64,000 nucleotides of DNA, taken from NCBI RefSeq assembly GCF_017545445.1, contig NZ_JAFWOM010000138.1, forward strand, positions 40,547 to 104,546, read 5' to 3'. Under the pieces are notes generated by a model, which did not search any database, was not told where the DNA came from, and worked only from the letters and a program-made list of their open reading frames with translations. Both the position numbers and the translations under genes were made by a program. This stretch comes from Fibrobacter sp. (lineage in GTDB: Bacteria; Fibrobacterota; Fibrobacteria; Fibrobacterales; Fibrobacteraceae). Shown here in pieces: positions 1 through 8,294 of this stretch (position 1 is the stretch's first letter; each line of letters begins with the position of its first letter).

Positions 1-144
1 GAAGTGATTTCCGCTTTGGCTGGTAACAAGTTCAATTCGGCTTGCGAAGCTTTCAAGAAGGCTCGTGAATACGTGCCGGCTTTCGCCGACATTACCTATG
101 ATGCCATCAAGAGCACAGGAAAGCTCCTGGGAGGTAACGCATAA
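1..144 (+). CDS. nuoG: NADH-quinone oxidoreductase subunit G, C-terminal end (partial)
   Basis: Frame 1 is open from the window edge and encodes 47 residues, ending in KLLGGNA before TAA. The stop overlaps the nuoH start (TAATG). The piece is too short to identify by its own motifs. It is called nuoG because the next seven genes are nuoH to nuoN in the standard order, and nuoG normally precedes nuoH. NuoG is the large iron-sulfur subunit of the peripheral arm of complex I. Identity is inferred from position only. Confidence 0.7.
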   Translation, partial: EVISALAGNKFNSACEAFKKAREYVPAFADITYDAIKSTGKLLGGNA

Positions 145-1499
145 TGGATATTATTGAATCCAAAACCTGGATTGAATGGGCAATCACGATTGCGAAGTTC
201 GCATTCTGCTTCGTGCCTGTCCTTTACATCCTCCTTTTAATCCCGATGGAACGTCGTGGCGCTGGCTTTATGCAAGACCGCCAGGGCCCGAACCGCTCCT
301 ACATCAAGATTCCGTACTTCGGAAAGATCCGTTTGCTCGGTTACGTGCAGAACATGTGCGACGGTACGAAGCTATTCTTCAAGGAAATGTTTGCTCCGGC
401 TGGCGTGAACAAGTTCCTTTACTATGTGGCTCCGGCAATTCCGTTCGCCATCGTGTTCCTCTCCCCGTGTGTGATTCCGTGGTTTGGACCGATGATTTTC
501 GAATGGGGCGATGAAACAGTGCGCATTGCAGGTTCCATCATCGATTCCGATGTGGGCGTGCTCTTGCTCTTCGGTTTCTCTTCCATCTCAGCTTACGGTG
601 CCATGCTTGCGGGTTGGGCTTCCAAGTCCAAGTATAGCTTCCTGGGCGCTCTCCGTACAAGCTCCATGACGATCAGCTACGAAGTCTGCCTCGGTCTTTC
701 GCTGATGGGCATCTTGCTCCTCGCCGGTTCCTTCAACCTCACGGATATCGTGCAGTGGCAGGAACATCACGTGTGGGGCATCGTCGCTCAGCCGGTCGCT
801 TTCTTCTGCTTCCTCATCGCAAGCATTGCTGAAACGGGTCGTGCTCCGTTCGACGTCGCTGAAGGTGAACCTGAACTCGTCGCCGGTTACCATACGGAAT
901 ATGGCGCTATGCAATTCGGCCTCTTCTACATGGGCGAATACTCGCACATCTGCATTAACAGCTTCCTCATTGCGACGCTGTTCCTCGGCGGTTATGCAGT
1001 TCCGTTCGTAACTACAGAAACGATGCAGGAACACATGGGTGGCTCTCTTGCCATTCTCTGCGGCGTGCTCGCTTTCATCGCTCTCGCTTTCCTCCACATG
1101 ATTTACCGCTATTCCCGCAAGCTCAAGGCGACCAAGCTTACGCACCGCTTTGAAATCCTTCAGGAATACAAGCTTTACAAGATTGTGGCCTGGGTGGCAA
1201 CGGCTGCTTTCATCGTTCTCGGTGTTTGCGCTTGGTTCTTCTTCAATCCTGAAACCCTCGTCGTGAACGGCATGGCTGTGGGCAGCTTTGCAACGGCTGT
1301 CGGTACGGCACTCATCCACTTGCTCGTGCTTGTGGCTAAGAGCCTCATCTTCTGCTGGGTCTGGATTTGGGTCCGCTGGACGCTCCCGCGCTTCCGCTAT
1401 GACCACGTGATGCACCTCGGCTGGAAGATTATCTTGAATATCGCCCTCATCAACCTCGTGGTGACTGCGGTCATTGCAAAACTTTTAGGGGGTAACTAA
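144..1499 (+). CDS. nuoH: NADH-quinone oxidoreductase subunit H (complex I membrane subunit)
   Basis: NuoH anchors the peripheral arm of complex I in the membrane and forms part of the quinone-binding chamber. The hallmark NuoH segment is visible around residues 230-265: AETGRAPFD, then AEGEPELVAGYHTEYGAMQF and GEYSHI. The N-terminus also shows the family pattern ERRGAGFMQDRQGPNR. There are many hydrophobic helices. At 451 aa it is clearly longer than the roughly 325-350 aa usual in bacteria. The excess lies mainly in the C-terminal third, which adds further hydrophobic helices. The start overlaps the upstream stop by one base and the gene is translationally coupled to nuoI by the same TAATG overlap. 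It belongs to the nuo operon, whose shared terminator is near 8170. Confidence 0.95.
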   Translation: MDIIESKTWIEWAITIAKFAFCFVPVLYILLLIPMERRGAGFMQDRQGPNRSYIKIPYFGKIRLLGYVQNMCDGTKLFFKEMFAPAGVNKFLYYVAPAIPFAIVFLSPCVIPWFGPMIFEWGDETVRIAGSIIDSDVGVLLLFGFSSISAYGAMLAGWASKSKYSFLGALRTSSMTISYEVCLGLSLMGILLLAGSFNLTDIVQWQEHHVWGIVAQPVAFFCFLIASIAETGRAPFDVAEGEPELVAGYHTEYGAMQFGLFYMGEYSHICINSFLIATLFLGGYAVPFVTTETMQEHMGGSLAILCGVLAFIALAFLHMIYRYSRKLKATKLTHRFEILQEYKLYKIVAWVATAAFIVLGVCAWFFFNPETLVVNGMAVGSFATAVGTALIHLLVLVAKSLIFCWVWIWVRWTLPRFRYDHVMHLGWKIILNIALINLVVTAVIAKLLGGN

Positions 1500-2065
1500 T
1501 GCGCGTTATTAAGCAAAAACCGATGACCGTCATCGAACGCCTTTACATCTTCGAGGCGATTCGCGGTCTGTGGACAACCCTTAAGCATGCGGCTCGCGGC
1601 TTGTTCCGTTACGAAGAACTCCCGACGATTTCTTACCCGGAAGGCAAACCCGAAGTCCGCAACACCTACCGTGCCAAGCACCGCTTGATGCTTCGCCCGG
1701 ACGGTACGCCCCGTTGCGTCGCCTGCGGCATGTGTGCTGCGGCTTGCCCTGCCCACTGCATCTTCATCGAAGCAACGCAGAGCGATGACCCGCGTATCGA
1801 AAAGCGCGTGATGCGTTTTGACATCGACCATTTGACTTGCGTGTTCTGCGGCCTTTGCGCCGAAGCTTGCCCGGTCGATGCCCTCCGCATGGATACGAAG
1901 GAAATCATTTTCGAACACCGCTCCCGCGAAGATTTCGTGGCTCACCTTTACGATCTCACCAACTGGGATCCGAAGGATTACCCGAATGACGAACAGAGCC
2001 AAATGGCTCCGGGCGGTACAAAGAATGCCGAGGCCCGCAAGGTCTGGGGCATGGAGGTCAAATAA
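1499..2065 (+). CDS. nuoI: NADH-quinone oxidoreductase subunit I (2x 4Fe-4S)
   Basis: NuoI carries clusters N6a and N6b, which pass electrons towards NuoB and quinone in the peripheral arm of complex I. Two ferredoxin motifs are visible: CVACGMCAAACPAHC around residue 74 and CVFCGLCAEACPVDA around residue 113. Both have the full CxxCxxCxxxCP pattern. Length (188 aa) is normal for the family. The start ATG overlaps the nuoH stop by one base, and its own stop overlaps nuoJ in the same way, so the genes look translationally coupled. Nothing is unusual apart from a short polar C-terminal tail. Confidence 0.97.
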   Translation: MRVIKQKPMTVIERLYIFEAIRGLWTTLKHAARGLFRYEELPTISYPEGKPEVRNTYRAKHRLMLRPDGTPRCVACGMCAAACPAHCIFIEATQSDDPRIEKRVMRFDIDHLTCVFCGLCAEACPVDALRMDTKEIIFEHRSREDFVAHLYDLTNWDPKDYPNDEQSQMAPGGTKNAEARKVWGMEVK

Positions 2066-2607
2066 TGCTTGCATTGATTTATTTCATTGTCCTCGCAGTA
2101 ATCGCAGTCGGCAGTGCCGTTTGCGTGCTCCTCTCTAGGCACCCGCTTTACGGCGCCCTCTCGCTGGTCGCTTCGATGGTGTCGCTTGCCGGTATCTACG
2201 GCCTTCTCGGAAGCCCATTCCTCGGTGTGGTGCAGATCATGGTCTATGCCGGTGCCATCATGATGCTCCTTACGTTCGTGATCATGGTCTTGAATGGCGC
2301 TCGCGACTCCCACACGCCGATGTTTGACAAGGTTTCGCTCTTCGTGATTCCTGCCGTCATCGTGCTTGCCGGTCTCGTGGGCTTTGCTCTTGTCCGCGCT
2401 CCGATTGCATTCGATGCAGCGACGGTTCGCGGTTCTGTGGCCATCACTTCCAAGACTCTTTTTGATGTAGCTCAGAGCGGCCCTGGTTACTTCGTGCTTT
2501 TCGAAGTCCTCGGCGTTCTTCTGCTTTCTGCCATGGGTGCCGCAGTGCTTCTCGCCAAGAAGCGCCTGGGTTCCGTGGATTCCGAAAAAACGGAGGATAA
2601 ACACTAA
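2065..2607 (+). CDS. nuoJ: NADH-quinone oxidoreductase subunit J
   Basis: NuoJ is a small membrane subunit of complex I next to NuoK. It provides the pi-bulge helix involved in coupling quinone reduction to proton pumping. The family helix is visible as FLGVVQIMVYAGAIMMLLTF around residues 52-71, which includes the conserved VYAGAIMMLL core. The protein is 180 aa with about five hydrophobic helices and a charged C-terminal tail. It lies between nuoI and nuoK with one-base start-stop overlaps on both sides, which places it in the operon. Confidence 0.95.
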   Translation: MLALIYFIVLAVIAVGSAVCVLLSRHPLYGALSLVASMVSLAGIYGLLGSPFLGVVQIMVYAGAIMMLLTFVIMVLNGARDSHTPMFDKVSLFVIPAVIVLAGLVGFALVRAPIAFDAATVRGSVAITSKTLFDVAQSGPGYFVLFEVLGVLLLSAMGAAVLLAKKRLGSVDSEKTEDKH

Positions 2608-2921
2608 TGGAACTCCAAGCTATATATGTTCAGATTCTGGCCTTGGTCATTTTCGCCATCGGCCTTATCGTCGCGGTTTCCCGCCGCAATGTGTTCTTTG
2701 TGCTGATGGGCGTTGAACTTGCCCTGAATGCCGTGAACCTCTCGTTCGTAGGCTTTTCAAAGACTCTGCCTGCGGATGCAAGCATTGTGGGCCAGGTGGT
2801 TCCGCTGTTCACCATCGCAGTCGCCGCTGCTGAAGCTTGCGTCGGCCTTGCCATGGTCATCCTCATTTTCCGCAACCGTGAAAGCGTCGATGCCGACACG
2901 TATTCTAACATGAAGGGGTAA
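2607..2921 (+). CDS. nuoK: NADH-quinone oxidoreductase subunit K
   Basis: NuoK is the small three-helix antiporter-like subunit of complex I (MrpC-like). At 104 aa it has the normal length. The family pattern GVELALNAVNLSFV is visible around residues 35-48 and includes the conserved membrane glutamate. A second acidic residue in the AAAEACVGLAMVI helix matches the second conserved Glu. The start overlaps the nuoJ stop by one base. Six bases separate its stop from nuoL. Confidence 0.96.
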   Translation: MELQAIYVQILALVIFAIGLIVAVSRRNVFFVLMGVELALNAVNLSFVGFSKTLPADASIVGQVVPLFTIAVAAAEACVGLAMVILIFRNRESVDADTYSNMKG

Positions 2922-2927
2922 TAAGCA

Positions 2928-4922
2928 ATGATTTCTCTTAGTTTAATACCTCTCTTCCCGCTGTTGGGATGCATTATTCTCGGTGCGATTGCCGTTATTT
3001 CTTCGGGCAGCAAGAAGGGGCCTGCCGAGGGCCTTGTCGGTGCGCTCGCAGTACTTTTCCCGGCACTTTCCTTTGCTGGCGTCTCTCTCCTTGCGCTTCA
3101 TATGCCGGAAGGTGGCATTCGCGAAACGCTCTGCACGTGGATTGACATTCCGATGTTCCGTGCAGAAATCGGATTCCTGTTCGATGGTCTTTCCCGCATC
3201 ATGCTCCTGTTCGTGACGGGCATCGGTTCGCTGATTGCTCTCTACTCGATCGGTTACATGCATGGCGACCGCGGCTTTGCCCGTTACTTCGCCTACATCA
3301 ACCTCTTCTTGTTCAGCATGATCGTGCTTGTGCTTTCGGACAACTTGCTCCTCACGTTCCTCGGTTGGGAAGGTGTCGGCCTCTGCTCTTACCTCCTCAT
3401 CGGTTTCTGGAACAAGGACCTCAACAACTGCAAGGCTGCGAACAAGGCGTTCATCGTGAACCGCGTGGGCGATATCGGTTTTATTCTCGGTATGCTCTGC
3501 CTCGTGACAATGGGTGGCGCTGCTATCCTCAATTACGATGTTCTCGCGAACTTCATCAGCATGATCATCAATGGTAATCACGTTGAAATTGTTGTTCCGT
3601 TCCTTTCTGTGGCTGGCATCCTGTTCTTCATCGGCTGCACGGGTAAATCTGCCCAGATTCCGCTCCTCACGTGGCTCCCGGATGCCATGGCGGGTCCGAC
3701 TCCGGTTTCTGCCTTGATCCATGCCGCAACGATGGTGACTTCTGGCGTTTATTTGCTCGCCCGTCTCGGTAGCATGTTCGCCATCCTCCCGGTGGTGCTC
3801 GACATCATCGTGATTGTCGGTATGCTTACTGCTTTCTGGGCTGCTGTCGCTGGGCTTTTCCAGAACGACATCAAGAAAGTGCTTGCTTATTCGACCATCA
3901 GCCAACTCGGCTACATGTTCATGGCTTCGGGCGTTTGCGCCTTTGATGCTTCTATCTTCCACGTGTTCACGCACGCCTTCTTCAAGGCGGCTCTCTTCCT
4001 CGGTGCCGGTGCCGTGATTCACGCTCTCGCCGGTGAACAGGACATGCGCAAGATGGGTGGCCTCCTCAAGAAAACTCCGGTGACCGCCTGCGTCATGATT
4101 TTCGCATTCCTCGCGATTGTCGGTTTCCCGGGCTTTGCCGGTTTCTGGTCCAAGGACTTGATTCTCGAACGCTTGTTTACGAACTGCTCGATGGCAATTC
4201 CGGGCTTCACGCTTTTTGGTGCTGAAGTTCCGACGATTCCGCTGAACGGTGTCGTTTATGCGGTGGGTCTTGCGACTGCAGTGATTACGGCTGTTTATAT
4301 GGGCCGTCTCATCATCCTCACGTTCTTCGGTAGCTATCGCGGTTCCAAGGAAAGTGAAGAACATATCCACGAAGCTCCGGCTGTCATGCTCATTCCGATG
4401 GTGATTCTCGCTTTCGGTGCTGTGTTTGCCGGTTACCTCTGGGCCGATTCCATCGGTATCAAGTTCTTTGCCGAAACGCTTGCTCCGGTCGTCGGTGCCG
4501 CTCAGGCTTACAACGCTCCTGTTGTGACCGCCCACTTGAACCCGGTTGTCTTTGCTGTGCTTGGTACGCTTGCTGCACTGGCCGGTATGTACATCGCTTA
4601 CAAGATTTATGCCAATGCCCGCATCCCGGCTGCCAAGGGGTCTTCTGCTCCTGAAGGTGGCAAGGCAACGTGGACGTTCCTGTTCGATTCCATTCACAAG
4701 TATGTGGGAATTATCCCGGTCAACGTGCTTGCATGGATTTGCGATGTGGTTGTCGATAAGATTCTCGCGGCGGCCCAGTGGACGATTGGTGCAATCGCTA
4801 CGATTCTTGGCGACGGAGCCGCTTCGTTCCAAGTGCGTAAGGTCCGTGTCCAGGTCGCTCTTAGCATTTTGGGCTTGGTTGTTCTTATGGCAATTGTTCT
4901 TTTGACTGGAGGTACTCTCTAA
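2928..4922 (+). CDS. nuoL: NADH-quinone oxidoreductase subunit L (antiporter-like)
   Basis: NuoL is the distal proton-pumping subunit of complex I, carrying the long lateral helix. Family motifs are visible: FLGWEGVGLCSYLLIGFW near residue 145, KSAQIPLLTWLPDAMAGPTPVSALIHAATMVTSG near residues 240-273, and the DIKKVLAYSTISQLGYM helix near 315. The length of 664 aa is slightly above the usual 610-650. The C-terminal part contains amphipathic segments expected for the lateral arm. A GGGG-type ribosome binding site (AAGGGGTAATAAGC) precedes the ATG. Its stop overlaps the nuoM start by one base. Confidence 0.97.
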   Translation: MISLSLIPLFPLLGCIILGAIAVISSGSKKGPAEGLVGALAVLFPALSFAGVSLLALHMPEGGIRETLCTWIDIPMFRAEIGFLFDGLSRIMLLFVTGIGSLIALYSIGYMHGDRGFARYFAYINLFLFSMIVLVLSDNLLLTFLGWEGVGLCSYLLIGFWNKDLNNCKAANKAFIVNRVGDIGFILGMLCLVTMGGAAILNYDVLANFISMIINGNHVEIVVPFLSVAGILFFIGCTGKSAQIPLLTWLPDAMAGPTPVSALIHAATMVTSGVYLLARLGSMFAILPVVLDIIVIVGMLTAFWAAVAGLFQNDIKKVLAYSTISQLGYMFMASGVCAFDASIFHVFTHAFFKAALFLGAGAVIHALAGEQDMRKMGGLLKKTPVTACVMIFAFLAIVGFPGFAGFWSKDLILERLFTNCSMAIPGFTLFGAEVPTIPLNGVVYAVGLATAVITAVYMGRLIILTFFGSYRGSKESEEHIHEAPAVMLIPMVILAFGAVFAGYLWADSIGIKFFAETLAPVVGAAQAYNAPVVTAHLNPVVFAVLGTLAALAGMYIAYKIYANARIPAAKGSSAPEGGKATWTFLFDSIHKYVGIIPVNVLAWICDVVVDKILAAAQWTIGAIATILGDGAASFQVRKVRVQVALSILGLVVLMAIVLLTGGTL

Positions 4923-6571
4923 TGCTGTTACATCTCCTCGTCCTCGCTCCGTTCGTTGCCGCCATTCTCATGGTGATGACATCCAAGGAAGATTCCAAGT
5001 CTTCTTCCCGCTTGGCGATTTTGATGGGTATTGTCTTTGCGGCAATGTCTGTCGCTCTTATTGCTGGCGGAAACGTTGCAACGAAAGCTATTGAATGGTT
5101 CCAAATCCCTGGTTGCAAGGGACCTGTTTTCTACTACTTGTATAGTCATGGACTTGCCTCTTGGATGGTGTTCCTTTCTTGTGGCTTGTCTCTTGTGGCG
5201 TTGATTTCTGCACGTGGGCTCACTTGTAGGAGCTACCGCAACTTCGCTATCGGCATCTTCTCGTTGATGGGCGCCATGAACGGTACCTTCCTTGCGGCTG
5301 ATGCGGTACTCTTCTTCTTCTTCTTCGAAGCGATGGTCATCCCCGCTGCGGTGTTGATTGCTGGTTTCGGTGGCAAGGACAGAATGAAGGCCGCGATGAC
5401 GTTTGCGATTTATACATTGGTCGGTTCTGCCCCGATGATGGTCGCTTTGTGGTATCTCCTCACGGTTGCTGACAATTCCATGCTGTATTCGCTTGCGATT
5501 GCGGTCCAGAGCCTTCCGGAGAGTACGCAAACAACGGTTCTCGTTTGCTTCCTCTTGGCGTTCCTTGTGAAAACTCCGATTTTCCCGTTCCACGGTTGGC
5601 AGGCGATTTCTTATGCCGAAGCTCCGGCTCCGCTCTCTGCAATCCTCACGGGTGCAATGAGCAAGGCGGGCGTGTTTGGCTTTATCGTCTGGGTGCTCCC
5701 GATTTTCCCGCTTTCGTTGAGCGCAAGTTCTTGCATGATGTGGCTTGGCCTCTTTACGGCGGTCTATGGAGCACTCATGGCTCTCCGCGCAACGGATGGC
5801 AAGAAACTCCTCGCTTTCAGCTCGATGGGCCATTTGGGCCTCGCTGTAGCGGGTGTCTTTAGCGGTTCCGAAGTGATGTTCCCGGCGGTGCTTGTGTTGC
5901 TCGTCGCTCATGGTATTTCCGCTGGTGCCCAGTTCTTCTTGATGGGCATTGCAGAACGTATGACGGGCACTCGTGAACTCGACCAGCTTGGCGGTCTTTC
6001 TTCCAAGAATCCGGTGTTCTCGACGCTCTTTGGCTTTGCCGGTGTCATGGCTCTCGCAGTCCCTGGTACGGCAGGCTTCGTCGGTGAATTCTCCGTGCTC
6101 CTCTCTCTGTGGGATATGGGGCCGCTCCCGGCTCTCGTCGCAGGCTTCACGCTGATTCTCTCCGCGGCTTACATGCTCCGCTTTATCCAGAAGGTCATCT
6201 TCGGTAAGCAAGCCCGCGAATACGAAGAAGGAACGCGTACGATGCCGCTCGAAGGTTTCTCGATTGGCGTAATGCTTTCTCTCCTCCTTGTTTTCGGTTT
6301 CCATCCGGCTTTCGTGACGGATTCGTTGAACCAGGCCGAGGAAGTTGATGATCCGGCTACGGCTCAGGTGTTGCAAGATGCTTCGATCAATCAGGGGAAT
6401 GCTCCGATGACCGAAGAGGAAATTCACCAGTTGGATTCAACTCTTGCGGCTGCCGGCTTCAAGGACGACGAACGCGCTTCGATCATCGCTCAGATGAAGG
6501 GTGAAAATGCTTCCGAGGCGAATGTCGCGAACTCTGAAAATACTGTGAAGGAGGCTTCCGATGCTCAGTAA
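4922..6571 (+). CDS. nuoM: NADH-quinone oxidoreductase subunit M (antiporter-like), with acidic C-terminal tail
   Basis: NuoM is an antiporter-like proton-channel subunit of complex I. The family signatures are present: FFFFFEAMVIPAAVLI near residue 133, VKTPIFPFHGWQAISYAEAP near residue 217, and the KKLLAFSSMGHLGLAV helix near 295. The membrane part ends near residue 465 (FGFHPAFVTDSLN). About 80 further residues are polar, acidic and rich in Ala, Glu and Asn, and predict as soluble helix. Such a tail is not a normal part of NuoM. The gene overlaps the start of nuoN by 11 bases. Identity is secure; the function of the tail is unknown. Confidence 0.96.
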   Translation: MLLHLLVLAPFVAAILMVMTSKEDSKSSSRLAILMGIVFAAMSVALIAGGNVATKAIEWFQIPGCKGPVFYYLYSHGLASWMVFLSCGLSLVALISARGLTCRSYRNFAIGIFSLMGAMNGTFLAADAVLFFFFFEAMVIPAAVLIAGFGGKDRMKAAMTFAIYTLVGSAPMMVALWYLLTVADNSMLYSLAIAVQSLPESTQTTVLVCFLLAFLVKTPIFPFHGWQAISYAEAPAPLSAILTGAMSKAGVFGFIVWVLPIFPLSLSASSCMMWLGLFTAVYGALMALRATDGKKLLAFSSMGHLGLAVAGVFSGSEVMFPAVLVLLVAHGISAGAQFFLMGIAERMTGTRELDQLGGLSSKNPVFSTLFGFAGVMALAVPGTAGFVGEFSVLLSLWDMGPLPALVAGFTLILSAAYMLRFIQKVIFGKQAREYEEGTRTMPLEGFSIGVMLSLLLVFGFHPAFVTDSLNQAEEVDDPATAQVLQDASINQGNAPMTEEEIHQLDSTLAAAGFKDDERASIIAQMKGENASEANVANSENTVKEASDAQ

Positions 6572-8057
6572 TCTTCTTTATCTCTTGCCGGTTATCTGTA
6601 TTGTGTTGGGCGGTATGGTCGCTCTTGCTGCCGAACCGTTCTTGGACAACGAAAACAAGCATAAGGTACTTCCGTGGATTTCTGCGTTCTTCATCGCTTT
6701 GGGTGTTGCTACGTTGTACTACGCCAAGACGGAAACGCTTTTGAACCTCTATGCAATGGATCCCATCCGTCGCGTGCTCTGCATGGCGATTCTCTTGTGT
6801 GCGTTGCTTGGCGTTGCTGGCTTGCAGTGGACGCTTAGCCGCGAAAAGTTCAAGGGTGGCGAAGCTTATGGCCTTATGATGCTTGCGACAAGCGGCGCAA
6901 TGCTTATGACGCAGGCGATTGACTTTGTCGCTCTCTTCGTTGCCATGGAACTCACAAGTTTCCCGATTTACGCTCTCGTGGGCATTCGCCGCAAGGATGT
7001 CAATGCTAACGAAGGCGTGTTCAAGTACTTTGTCTCGGGTGCCATTTTCAGCGCGATTTTCCTCTATGGTGTTTCGCTGATTTACGGTGCAACAGGTTCT
7101 ACGCACTTCTGCGGAAATCTGCTCGATGGCCGTAGAGTCATTTACGATTTGGGAACGCTCCTTGTGATCGTGGGCCTGTTCTTCAAGGCGGGTGCTGCTC
7201 CGATGCATTTCTGGGTGGCCGATGTCTATACGGGCGCCTCTGTCGCTGTGACAGGCTTTATGGCCGCTGTCGTAAAGGTCGGCGCTCTTGCCGCTCTCGG
7301 TACGGTCTGGTTGGGCGTTCTCGTGACTCGCTCCGGTGCCGAAGCCGTGTGGAACCTCGCTGAGAAAGTAACGATTATGAACCCGTCTTTCCCGCTGTTC
7401 TACGTGATTATCGTGGTTGCAATCCTTTCCATGGCGATTGGTGCGTTTAGTGGCCTTGCCCAAAAGTCCGTGCGTCGCATCTTGGCATTCTCCGCCGTGA
7501 TGAACGCTGGCTTTATTGTGATTGGTCTCTTGCTCCCGAATTACTACGACAATGGCGAAATCCAGATGGGCCCGATGTTCTACTTCCTCGTCACGTATGC
7601 GATTGCATCGGCAGGCGCTTTGACGGGTGTCGCTTACATGTCCGGTAAGGATGATTGCAAGGAAAAACTCGAAGACCTCCAGGGTGCTGGCCGCCGTCGC
7701 CCGTTCGTGGCACTTGGCGTTGCCGTGTGCTTGGCTTCGCTCGCCGGCCTCCCGCCGGTTGCAGGTTTCCTCGCGAAGTTCACGCTGTTCACCGAAGCGT
7801 TCAATGCTGGCCTTGGCTGGCTTGCCATTGTTGGCTTTGGCCTTTCGCTCGTGGCTGCGGTTTACTACCTCCGTATTGCTTACGTGCTGTTCGCTCCGAA
7901 GAAGGAAGACGGCGAATCGAAGTGCTGCTGCGGTGAAGGTCATTGCTGTGGCAAGTTCGAAGCGACCTACGTCTATCTGCTCCGCTTTGCCGTGGCTGCT
8001 GCCGCTATCGCGCTCCTCGTGATTAGCGTCTATCCGTCATTGGCATTGATTGGATAA
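6561..8057 (+). CDS. nuoN: NADH-quinone oxidoreductase subunit N (antiporter-like), with Cys-rich loop
   Basis: NuoN is the third antiporter-like subunit of complex I. The expected Lys-bearing helix pattern is visible: VGLFFKAGAAPMHFWVADVYTGA near residues 207-229, then SVRRILAFSAVMNAGFIVIG near residue 308 and LAGLPPVAGFLAKFTLF near 395. Length (498 aa) is normal. A ribosome binding site (GAAGGAGG) lies inside the end of nuoM and supports this ATG. An unusual loop near residues 453-468, in the order ESKCCCGEGHCCGKF, has five Cys and one His in nine residues between two late membrane helices. It is the last gene of the operon. Confidence 0.96.
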   Translation: MLSNLLYLLPVICIVLGGMVALAAEPFLDNENKHKVLPWISAFFIALGVATLYYAKTETLLNLYAMDPIRRVLCMAILLCALLGVAGLQWTLSREKFKGGEAYGLMMLATSGAMLMTQAIDFVALFVAMELTSFPIYALVGIRRKDVNANEGVFKYFVSGAIFSAIFLYGVSLIYGATGSTHFCGNLLDGRRVIYDLGTLLVIVGLFFKAGAAPMHFWVADVYTGASVAVTGFMAAVVKVGALAALGTVWLGVLVTRSGAEAVWNLAEKVTIMNPSFPLFYVIIVVAILSMAIGAFSGLAQKSVRRILAFSAVMNAGFIVIGLLLPNYYDNGEIQMGPMFYFLVTYAIASAGALTGVAYMSGKDDCKEKLEDLQGAGRRRPFVALGVAVCLASLAGLPPVAGFLAKFTLFTEAFNAGLGWLAIVGFGLSLVAAVYYLRIAYVLFAPKKEDGESKCCCGEGHCCGKFEATYVYLLRFAVAAAAIALLVISVYPSLALIG

Positions 8058-8110
8058 GATAGGTTGTAGGTGTTAGGTTTTAGGGATTAGGATAAGTCCC
8101 GCCTTACAAT

Positions 8111-8155
8111 GTCATCCCGGTCACAGGTCACTGAGCCTGTCGAAGTGCCGGGATC
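8111..8155. repeat. Dispersed intergenic repeat, family C (imperfect palindrome)
   Basis: The element begins GTCATCCCGG and ends CCGGGATCGG. The arms ATCCCGG (8114-8120) and CCGGGAT (8148-8154) pair around a core containing TGAGCCTGTCGAAG. Related cores occur at 48119-48157, 62414-62441 and 63052-63113. It lies between the nuoN stop and the nuo terminator. It is called a repeat from these shared cores; the copies are not identical. Confidence 0.6.
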
Positions 8156-8169
8156 GGTATTTCAAAAAA

Positions 8170-8204
8170 CGTCTCGGCTGAATTTAGCCGGGATGTTTTT
8201 TATT
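8170..8204 (+). terminator. Intrinsic terminator of the nuo operon
   Basis: A 10-bp stem with G:T wobbles (8170-8179 with 8186-8195) encloses a six-base loop and is followed by six T residues (8196-8201). It stands about 110 bases after the nuoN stop, the first strong terminator after nuoG-N. Confidence 0.85.
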
Positions 8205-8294
8205 GTTAATGCTTTTCCAATTATCTTTGAATTTTATTTGTTTATCCTTGGTGAATGAGCCTTATCGGAACAGTGGAATCGATAAGGTTGTGTG

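Noticed and set aside
2943..4832. Very long minus-strand open frame opposite nuoL (and similar ones opposite nuoM, nuoN, dnaE)
   Set aside because: The antisense frames mirror the codon bias of the real genes. Their products are rich in Arg, His and Glu with no known motif, while the plus-strand products match complex I and DnaE clearly.
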